The notes under the pieces are model-generated. The model searched no databases. It saw only the letters and a list, made by a program, of their open reading frames with translations, and was not told the origin of the DNA. The position numbers and the translations under genes were made by a program. A stretch of 7,806 nt of DNA from an uncultured Desulfovibrio sp. (GTDB taxonomy: Bacteria > Desulfobacterota > Desulfovibrionia > Desulfovibrionales > Desulfovibrionaceae): contig USCL01000187.1 in assembly GCA_900553145.1 (NCBI GenBank), positions 1 through 7,806 of the forward strand. Direction: 5' to 3'. Each line of letters opens with the position of its first letter. Positions within the stretch are counted from its first letter, which is position 1. Below, piece after piece: positions 1 through 5,063 of this stretch.

Positions 1-19
1 CACTGCCTATGCAGCTTCC

Positions 20-790
20 TCACGACGGCAAAGCGGAACCGCCCTGCTCTCCCATGCTCCACCGTAATATGGCCTTCAACTCCCGAAGATGTTTCCAATC
101 GGAAACATCACCTGATCGGGGGGCCTCCACACGGTGGGTTGCCACGATGCCGCGCCCCGGAGCCATGACGCACACCTCATCCGCAAGCAGCAGCGCCTCC
201 TCCACATCGTGCGTCACAAGGATAATCCCCATCCCGATACGTTTATGCAGAGACATCAACAACGACTGCATCTGGCCCCGCGTGATGGAATCCAGCGCAG
301 CGAACGGTTCGTCCATAAGCAGAACGGGCGGCGACAAGGCCAGCACCCGGGCCAGCGATACCCGCTGTTTCTGTCCGCCGGAAAGCTCGGCGGGGATCTG
401 GTTCTCCCGGCCCGAAAGCCCGGTCAGCGCCAGCATGTCGAGGGCCCGCGCACGCCGGGCGGCGGACGGAACCCCGGCGGCCTCAAGCCCGATCTCCACA
501 TTTTCCAACGCCGTCAGCCACGGGAACAGTGCGGGTTCCTGAAACACCACCGCCCGATCCGGGCCGGGGCCGCCGCAGGGCCTTCCCTCCAGCGTCACCG
601 TGCCCGCGTCGGGCGCATCGAACCCAGCGAGAATATTCAGCAGCGTCGTCTTGCCGCATCCCGACGCCCCGATCAGCGCCAGCACGCCGCCGCGAGGGAT
701 GGCAACTGACACGTCCGGCAGCACGAGCCGGGGTTCGCCATCCCTGCGGAAGGATTTCCATATCCCCGAACAGGCGAAAAAAGGCGTCAT
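20..790 (-). CDS. ABC transporter ATP-binding protein (SsuB/TauB/NrtD-like)
   Basis: This 256-residue protein is the nucleotide-binding subunit that drives the importer formed with the two upstream genes; it acts on the cytoplasmic face of the inner membrane. All ATPase motifs are present in order: Walker A GASGCGKTT (41-49), Q-loop in VFQEP (Q84), signature LSGGQKQR (136-143), Walker B VLLMDEP (156-162), D-loop ALD (165-167) and the H-loop histidine in VTHD (H194). Length and motif wording fit the nitrate/sulfonate/taurine subfamily. A longer in-frame reading reaches 1204, but that part is a shadow of the permease gene. I chose the ATG at 788-790 because GAGG lies just upstream and its first bases overlap the permease stop as ATGA, implying translational coupling. 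The tail after about residue 215 is not distinctive. The substrate cannot be read from this subunit. Confidence 0.96.
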   Translation of the reverse strand: MTPFFACSGIWKSFRRDGEPRLVLPDVSVAIPRGGVLALIGASGCGKTTLLNILAGFDAPDAGTVTLEGRPCGGPGPDRAVVFQEPALFPWLTALENVEIGLEAAGVPSAARRARALDMLALTGLSGRENQIPAELSGGQKQRVSLARVLALSPPVLLMDEPFAALDSITRGQMQSLLMSLHKRIGMGIILVTHDVEEALLLADEVCVMAPGRGIVATHRVEAPRSGDVSDWKHLRELKAILRWSMGEQGGSALPS

Positions 791-1764
791 TGCCGCCTCA
801 GGCTCACGGAGGCAGCCGAAAGCACCTTCATCAGCAGCACGTCGCATAACCACCCCACCAGCGCAATCAGGATGATGCCCGAAACCAGCAGATCCACACG
901 CCCGGCCAGCCGCGCGTCCATGATCATCGCGCCGAGGCCGTCCGGGACGCCCGTCAGTTCGCCGAGCACCAGATACGAAAAACTCATGCCGAGCGCCACC
1001 CGCAGCCCCGTCCGTATCTGCGGCATGGCGGAGGGGATCACCACCCGGAAGAAAACCGCCCGCCGCCCGAAACCGAGCATCCGCCCCGCCCGGATGAGCA
1101 CCGGAGGGACGGAGGCCGCCCCGGCCGCCGCGTTGAGGTAGGCCGGAAAGAACCCCGCCAAAGCGATCAGGAATACCGTGGCCCGGAATCCGATACCGAG
1201 CCACAGCAGCGCCAGCGGCAGCCAGCTTATGCCCGGCACGGCGCGTACCCCGTTGATGACCGGGGAAAGCAAACCCGCCAGCGCGGGGCTCCTCCCCGAG
1301 GCCAGCCCAAGCGCCACGCCGGGGATCACCGCCAACAGGTAGCCGCTGCCCACGCGTCCAAGACTCTCGGACAGATCACCCCAGAACCGTCCGGCATAGG
1401 CGTCCGCATAGCCTTCCGACGGCGCGCCCATATATGCGCACACCGTTTCCCAGACCGTCCTTGGCGACGGCAGCAGGTATTCCGGGGCAAAACCGCTTGA
1501 TGTTGCCGTTTGCCAACAAGCAAACAAAATCAACGGAAGGACACAAGGGATAATACGCTTTTTCGGAAGCCATGCCCCCACACCCGGAGCCGACGGGCTT
1601 CCGCCCGGAGGCCCCGCTTGGATCGTATCCGCAGCCCTTCGGCAAGGTGAAACCATTGAAGAGCCGCCTTCACCGGCACTTTTCAACGGGACAAAGGAAT
1701 CCTCACGGAACAACCCTCCGCAACATCCTTTTTTCCGTCCTTCGTCCGCTGAGCCCGTCTTCAT
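787..1764 (-). CDS. ABC transporter permease (SsuC/TauC-like, BPD_transp_1 fold)
   Basis: This is the inner-membrane permease of the importer. With the ATG at 1762-1764 it has 325 residues. Hydrophobic stretches fall near residues 71-85, 140-157, 180-210, 255-270 and 292-312. The cytoplasmic EAA-type coupling loop is visible near 211-252 (NAAAGAASVPPVLIRAGRML, then IPSAMPQIRTGL). The ending pattern, with GELTGVPDGLGAMI before the last membrane span, is typical of the sulfonate/taurine/nitrate permeases. The start is uncertain. ATG at 1764 lies 7 bp after the binding-protein stop but has no good Shine-Dalgarno. ATG at 1654-1656 has an AAGG about 10 bp upstream and gives 289 residues, nearer the usual family length. 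Reading further upstream would only overlap the preceding gene. The stop overlaps the ATPase start. Confidence 0.93.
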   Translation of the reverse strand: MKTGSADEGRKKGCCGGLFREDSFVPLKSAGEGGSSMVSPCRRAADTIQAGPPGGSPSAPGVGAWLPKKRIIPCVLPLILFACWQTATSSGFAPEYLLPSPRTVWETVCAYMGAPSEGYADAYAGRFWGDLSESLGRVGSGYLLAVIPGVALGLASGRSPALAGLLSPVINGVRAVPGISWLPLALLWLGIGFRATVFLIALAGFFPAYLNAAAGAASVPPVLIRAGRMLGFGRRAVFFRVVIPSAMPQIRTGLRVALGMSFSYLVLGELTGVPDGLGAMIMDARLAGRVDLLVSGIILIALVGWLCDVLLMKVLSAASVSLRRQ

Positions 1765-1771
1765 GGCACAG

Positions 1772-2710
1772 CTACTTGCCCGCGCGCAGGGCGTCCACGA
1801 AACGGCGATCCACCAGCGCGTCGTAATCAGGCTCTTTCTTAATGATCCCCAGCTCCAGCATGCGTTTGCCAAGAGCGGCGAGCTGCTTCATGAACGTATC
1901 GTCCATGTCCCACACAAGTTCCATGTTGTCGGCGGCGTCGCGCAGCACGTCAAGCTCCACGCCGAACATCTTCGATGAGGTTTCGAGCCAGAACGCCTTG
2001 TCGGACATGCATTGTTCGGTAGCCTTCCGGTGGGCGCGGACCATTTCCATCACGCGCTCCGGGTTTTTCTCCACGAAGTCGCGCCGTACGATCATGCCGC
2101 TGTTGATTGCCCCGATGCCCTCCCCGTAGTAGGGGTAAGCCAATATTTCACCGTAGCCCTGCCGCTTCGCCAGCGTGGGCAGGGGTTCGCCGGACAGGTA
2201 TGCGTCGATGTCGCCCCGGCTGAGGGCGGTTCCCATATCGAAAAAGTCGATGCGGACAAGCTTGGCGTCCTTATCCGGGCTGAGCCCGGCGCGGGTCAGC
2301 GTCTCTCTGAGCAATATTTCATGCATCGTACCGGGGACATAGCCGATCTTCTTGCCTTTCAGATCCGAAACGTTCCCAACGCCGCCGCCCTTCTTCACCA
2401 CAAGGGCGGAACACTTGTTGCCGAGCGAGGCGACGAGCACAACGGGTTCCCCGCGTGAGGCGGCTTGGATCGCCAACGCCAGCGTGGTTCCGGTCATGTC
2501 GAGGCTGCCAGCCAGCAACGCGGCTTTCTGGTCGCCCGGATTCGTAAACGGATGCACGTTCACCTTCGCACCGCCCGCGAATGGCCCATACAGGAACGGC
2601 TGGATGGTTTGGGCCGTTTTCCATGTGCCCACGTTCCACGTTTCCGCCGCCAAGGACGACGCACACAGGGCCAAGGCCAATACAACGGTCAGGAACAGTC
2701 TTCTTATCAT
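1772..2710 (-). CDS. ABC transporter periplasmic substrate-binding protein (NitT/TauT, NMT1/THI5-like)
   Basis: This 312-residue exported protein captures the substrate and delivers it to the permease. Residues 1-21 are a classical signal peptide (MIRRLFL, a hydrophobic core, then cleavage near SLA-A). A lipobox is not convincing because the residue before the only early cysteine, C16, is Leu. The mature part follows the type-II periplasmic binding fold. It has an N-terminal strand with TWKTAQTIQPF, the GDQKAALLAGSLDMTG segment seen in NMT1/THI5-like and sulfonate receptors, the domain-crossing DLKGKKIGYVPGTMHEILL, and a C-terminal YDALVDRRFVDAL as in SsuA-type proteins. The start at 2708-2710 is set by GGAGGAG at 2717-2723 with 6 bp spacing; an earlier in-frame ATG at 2731 lies inside a leader hairpin. 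It is the first gene of the operon, 7 bp before the likely permease start. The ligand is not predictable; sulfonates, nitrate or a pyrimidine-type compound are all possible. Confidence 0.94.
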   Translation of the reverse strand: MIRRLFLTVVLALALCASSLAAETWNVGTWKTAQTIQPFLYGPFAGGAKVNVHPFTNPGDQKAALLAGSLDMTGTTLALAIQAASRGEPVVLVASLGNKCSALVVKKGGGVGNVSDLKGKKIGYVPGTMHEILLRETLTRAGLSPDKDAKLVRIDFFDMGTALSRGDIDAYLSGEPLPTLAKRQGYGEILAYPYYGEGIGAINSGMIVRRDFVEKNPERVMEMVRAHRKATEQCMSDKAFWLETSSKMFGVELDVLRDAADNMELVWDMDDTFMKQLAALGKRMLELGIIKKEPDYDALVDRRFVDALRAGK

Positions 2711-2716
2711 GATGTG

Positions 2717-2750
2717 CTCCTCCAGAGGCAAAGAGAAGCCCCCTTGCCTC
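2717..2750 (-). promoter_or_regulatory. Ribosome binding site with abutting hairpin before the binding-protein gene
   Basis: GGAGGAG (minus strand, 2717-2723) lies 6 bp before the ATG and is a near-ideal Shine-Dalgarno. Directly upstream, GAGGCAA (minus, 2750-2744) and TTGCCTC (minus, 2731-2725) form a perfect 7-bp stem one base from the binding site. The CCTC in the 3' arm is also complementary to the GGAGG core, so the arm could instead mask the binding site in an alternative fold. Translational control is an inference. Confidence 0.5.
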
Positions 2751-2894
2751 CTGTTTTCGAGCCGCGTTGCTTTTCAATACCTGTGCCCGCAGGCTCGTCT
2801 AACGGTCATGGCCTCTCCAAGGCCGCCCCTTTGGGCCGATCCCCCAATCTCCTATACATGCGCGATCCCATTTTTCTCTCAACGCTGGCCAAGG

Positions 2895-2936
2895 AAAAAA
2901 GAGACGCCTCTGCCGCGTCAGGCAGTTCCCCCTGCC
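2895..2936 (-). terminator. Possible leader attenuator (hairpin plus U-tract with a competing antiterminator)
   Basis: On the minus strand GACGC (2919-2915) and GCGTC (2907-2903) form a 5-bp stem with a 7-nt loop, followed by TC and six T (2900-2895), the layout of an intrinsic terminator. Just upstream, GGCAG (2936-2932) can pair with CTGCC (2925-2921). The same CTGCC can instead pair with a second GGCAG (2914-2910) inside the terminator loop, which would block the terminator. The position, about 185 nt before the binding-protein start, suits premature termination control. All stems are only 5 bp, so chance is a real alternative. Confidence 0.4.
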
Positions 2937-2992
2937 CACAACCGCCTCTCATTCCTCTTTGCCGCTGCTACGTAGGAAAACACCGTATCCAT

Positions 2993-3023
2993 TTAGAATA
3001 TTATTATCCTCCTCACACACAAC
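2993..3023 (-). promoter_or_regulatory. Weak candidate promoter for the ABC operon
   Basis: On the minus strand TTGTGT is followed after 16 bp by TATTCT, inside the only AT-rich patch of this leader. The match to sigma70 hexamers is partial. If used, the transcript would carry a leader of nearly 290 nt containing the attenuator-like hairpin. Confidence 0.25.
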
Positions 3024-3124
3024 TCCATACGTACCGATCCGGCCATCCCTCGCCCGGCCCATCCCCCTGTCTGAGATGAGGGATTCGATAAGGCCGAAAG
3101 CCTTGGGAGGGGAAAGGGGGAGGT

Positions 3125-3158
3125 TTGGAGGGGGGAAGGGTTCCCCTTCCCCCTCCAA
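3125..3158. terminator. Long GA/CT-rich inverted repeat, probable terminator of the PadR-radical SAM gene
   Basis: TTGGAGGGGGGAAGGG at 3125-3140 is complementary, with one bulged G, to CCCTTCCCCCTCCAA ending at 3158, leaving a loop of about 3 nt. The 15-bp stem starts 11 bp beyond the stop of the minus-strand gene. In the minus direction no clean U-tract follows (the next bases are ACCTCCCCCTTT), whereas the plus direction is followed by TCTTTT, so it may work imperfectly or through stem strength alone. A smaller hairpin, AAGGC-GCCTT at 3090-3104, lies further downstream of the minus gene. Confidence 0.5.
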
Positions 3159-3169
3159 TCTTTTCAATC

Positions 3170-4663
3170 CTACCGCCATTCCTTCACAAAATACCCGGCA
3201 TCCCTGAAAAGCCGCTTGGCGTCGGCGACGGTGAAATCCTGCCATTCAGCGGAACACTCGGCATCATTGCGGGGCACAGCGCCGGTTTCGACGACCACAA
3301 CGTTGGCGCCCCACTCCAGCGCCTCCTTGCGGGGAGGATGGACACAAATATCCGGCGCATTGACGCCGCCGCAGATACGGGTGATCGCCACGATCTGAGC
3401 CAGACGGCGATCCGGGAGAGGCTCGTGCGATTCAAAGGGTGTCCCCTTGACGTTGATGCGGGCCATCGCACCGCTCAGGGCCGCTCCGTTGGAAAACGCC
3501 GTCATGAGCACGTCCGCGAGTTCCTCGTCCGTATGCTCGGGCCCTACGGGCTCCACCAGATGCGCCAACTTGAGATCCGAATCCCGTACCGCCGCCAACG
3601 TGGATTTGCGATCCTCAGGCCGGAAACAGGTCGTCTGCCCTTCCCCGAGCCGCAGGGAGTGGTACACGACATCAATCCCCGACGCGATCATCGCCCGCGC
3701 CTCAAGCGGCCCGAATTCGCCGGTATTCACCACCAGACCGTATTCGCCGGGAACGGCCTCGCGCACCTTTTTCGCCAGCGTGCAGAGACGGTTGAGGCCA
3801 TAAAATTCCGTCGTCCGCAGCGTTACCCACGATGCGCCCTCATCCACGAAAGCCCGCGCCGCCTTGATGATCGCTTCATCACTCCACTCATGGGGCTCCG
3901 TAATCAGGCCCCATTTCTCCCCGAACGCGCAAAAGCCGCAGTTCATCGAGCAAGGGCGGCAATCAATGCCGATGGCGCTCCAGACGCGGCCCTCGTTGCC
4001 GACCACGATCCGCGCGATATCCCGCGCCGTCCGCCCGAGGTAGGCCGCCTCCTCCGAATCCGGCGGAAGGGCCAGCAAACGCAGCACCTCGTCCCGGGAA
4101 ACAGGCATGCCGCGCAAGGCCCGGTTTTTGAGCTCATCAATCAAGGAATACGTGTCCATGGGTACGGCTCCGGCAAAAGGTTGAGGCTTCCCGCAGCCGC
4201 AGGAAGCGGGCGGGAAAGGCGATCCGGCGGACAGGAACACACCGTGCGGGGACGGGGAAACGGAATGATCCGGCATAGGGCATGGCTCCGAATCCATGCC
4301 GGAGCGCGCATCCTGCAAAAACAGCAATAAATTGGCGATGAATGCCTGATGCGAGGTCAGCGTGCGCATCCATTGGTTGAGGCAGTGTTCGCCCTTTTCC
4401 GTCAACGTATACCGCTTACGGGCCGGGCCGCTGTTCTCCAGTTCCCAGTCCGACTGCAACACGCCTTCTTGCTCCATGCTCCTCAGCATCCGATAGACGC
4501 CGGTAGCGTCCGGGGGCTGCTTACGGAAAAGGCTCGTTTCCGCAAGGCGCTGGACCACAAGGTAGCCGTGGAGCGGCCCTGTGGACAGCACCGCTAAAAT
4601 CACCGGCTGCACGAACCGGGGGAGGTTCGCTCCCGAGCAGGGACAGTTGTCTAGATCCATCAT
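3170..4663 (-). CDS. PadR-family regulator fused to a BioB-like radical SAM protein
   Basis: The 497-residue frame has two parts. Residues 15-115 are a PadR-type winged helix (LPRFVQPVILAVLSTGPLHGY, then a Y-R-M-L-R-S-M-E-Q-E-G-V-L recognition region and the RKRYTLTEKG wing), preceded by a CPC motif (C7, C9). Residues 120-168 are a Pro/Ser-rich linker with CGC (C155, C157). Residues 169-497 resemble biotin-synthase-type radical SAM enzymes: CSMNCGFC gives the cluster cysteines C238, C242 and C245, and ARINVKGTPFE and the C-terminal WGANVVVVETG match the BATS-type barrel. BioB's extra [2Fe-2S] ligands appear to be missing, so biotin synthesis is unlikely and the substrate is unknown. The start at 4661-4663 follows GGAG with 8 bp spacing. 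An internal ATG at 4157-4159, also 8 bp after a GGAG, could give the enzyme alone (329 residues). A joint sensor-enzyme role is an inference. Confidence 0.9.
   Translation of the reverse strand: MMDLDNCPCSGANLPRFVQPVILAVLSTGPLHGYLVVQRLAETSLFRKQPPDATGVYRMLRSMEQEGVLQSDWELENSGPARKRYTLTEKGEHCLNQWMRTLTSHQAFIANLLLFLQDARSGMDSEPCPMPDHSVSPSPHGVFLSAGSPFPPASCGCGKPQPFAGAVPMDTYSLIDELKNRALRGMPVSRDEVLRLLALPPDSEEAAYLGRTARDIARIVVGNEGRVWSAIGIDCRPCSMNCGFCAFGEKWGLITEPHEWSDEAIIKAARAFVDEGASWVTLRTTEFYGLNRLCTLAKKVREAVPGEYGLVVNTGEFGPLEARAMIASGIDVVYHSLRLGEGQTTCFRPEDRKSTLAAVRDSDLKLAHLVEPVGPEHTDEELADVLMTAFSNGAALSGAMARINVKGTPFESHEPLPDRRLAQIVAITRICGGVNAPDICVHPPRKEALEWGANVVVVETGAVPRNDAECSAEWQDFTVADAKRLFRDAGYFVKEWR
4157..4171 (-). 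promoter_or_regulatory. Internal ribosome binding site and ATG at the start of the radical SAM half
   Basis: On the minus strand GGAG (4171-4168) is followed 8 bp later by ATG (4159-4157), in frame within the fusion gene. The protein beginning here, MDTYSLIDELKNRALRG, reads like a natural N-terminus of a BioB-type enzyme. Both a fusion and a separate enzyme may therefore be made from one gene. This is a sequence-based inference. Confidence 0.4.
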
Positions 4664-4680
4664 CAGACTAGCTCCATTAG

Positions 4681-4717
4681 TTGATATAACAATTTTCCAA
4701 ATGCAATCACCTGTCAA
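4681..4717 (-). promoter_or_regulatory. Candidate promoter/operator of the PadR-radical SAM gene
   Basis: On the minus strand a perfect TTGACA (-35 type, 4717-4712) precedes TGTTAT (4691-4686, spacer 20) or TTATAT (4689-4684, spacer 22). The spacing is longer than the 17 bp norm, so an activator or another start is possible. The downstream part, 4681-4692, is the near-palindrome TTGATATAACAA (10 of 12 bases symmetric), well placed for autoregulation by the PadR domain. Confidence 0.4.
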
Positions 4718-4825
4718 GGCTTTTTTTATTGTCCATGCAGAGAAAAGCTTGAAATATTCATCATAATATACTGTATTTTAACAATATAAAAATTCAGGAC
4801 ATCATTAAGCCTTCTATGCGGCTAT

Positions 4826-4852
4826 CTGTTGGCAACAGTATAGATATATCTA
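4826..4852. promoter_or_regulatory. Two adjacent palindromes, possible operator
   Basis: CTGTTG-G-CAACAG (4826-4838) has 6-bp perfect arms, and three bases later TAGATATATCTA (4841-4852) is a perfect 12-bp palindrome. They lie about 165-190 bp upstream of the PadR-radical SAM start. Such symmetric sites suit a dimeric regulator, but the AT-rich context makes small palindromes easier to find by chance. Confidence 0.35.
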
Positions 4853-4965
4853 AAGCGGGAGTCCCACCATGCCTGCCGCACAAAAAATAGCCAAGGGAGT
4901 ACGGCGCGGGAAAGCGTGCCGCCAGAGGTTACGGGGCTGGAAGGCTGATGCGGCAAGCCCTGAAC

Positions 4966-5011
4966 GCGCAAGGGCCCCGAATCGGCCTAAGCCGCCTCGG
5001 GACCCTTGCGC
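4966..5011. repeat. Long GC-rich inverted repeat 3' of the secreted-protein gene (terminator-like)
   Basis: GCGCAAGGG (4966-4974) pairs with CCCTTGCGC (5003-5011), then after one mismatch CCCGA (4976-4980) pairs with TCGGG (4997-5001), and the tip holds CGGC-CTAA-GCCG (4983-4994). It lies 52 bp beyond the stop of the minus-strand gene, where a terminator is expected. The T-run on that strand precedes the stem instead of following it, so it is not a standard intrinsic terminator. RNA 3'-end protection or a bidirectional structure is possible. Confidence 0.55.
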
Positions 5012-5063
5012 AAAAACAGGAGGAAAAGACCCGACCGTATCGGTTCATTTCCGCCTTAACGCG

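Larger units (their letters stand above)
2711..3169 (-). other. 459-bp gene-free leader/intergenic region before the ABC operon
   Basis: No reading frame here looks like a gene; the short open frames on both strands lack binding sites and coding bias. In minus-strand order it contains the long inverted repeat after the radical SAM gene, an AT-rich spot near 2995-3015 suitable for a promoter, a short terminator-like hairpin with U-tract, further small hairpins (arms 2810-2814/2820-2824 and 2758-2763/2792-2797), and a hairpin against the operon's ribosome binding site. The length and structure suggest a regulated 5' leader. I could not match it to a riboswitch class I know. Confidence 0.6.
4664..5063. 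other. 400-bp intergenic region, AT-rich half with palindromes and GC-rich half with a long hairpin
   Basis: Positions 4675-4856 are much richer in A and T than the rest of the window and serve as upstream control DNA of the PadR-radical SAM gene. Positions 4857-5063 return to high GC and form the 3' flank of the secreted-protein gene. A 72-residue open frame on the plus strand (4869-5087) with a GGGAG upstream is not convincing as a gene: it is Arg/Pro-rich, runs through the long inverted repeat and overlaps the neighbouring gene's end. I see no other gene here. Confidence 0.6.

Noticed and set aside
2650..2710. Lipoprotein signal in the substrate-binding protein
   Set aside because: C16 is preceded by Leu in LALC, which does not fit a lipobox; an ordinary cleavage site follows at SLA-A.
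3071..3099. Plus-strand CTGAGATGAGGGATTCGATAAGG resembling part of a thiamine pyrophosphate riboswitch
   Set aside because: Only the CTGAGATGA core matches. The rest of the aptamer is absent, and no plus-strand gene follows; the nearby importer is on the other strand.
2949..3245. 98-residue minus-strand open frame across the end of the radical SAM gene
   Set aside because: Overlaps the gene's 3' end in another frame, spans the inverted repeat and has no ribosome site or domain.
3125..4330. 401-residue plus-strand open frame
   Set aside because: It is the antisense of the PadR-radical SAM gene, whose protein has clear family motifs. Long antisense frames are expected at this GC content.
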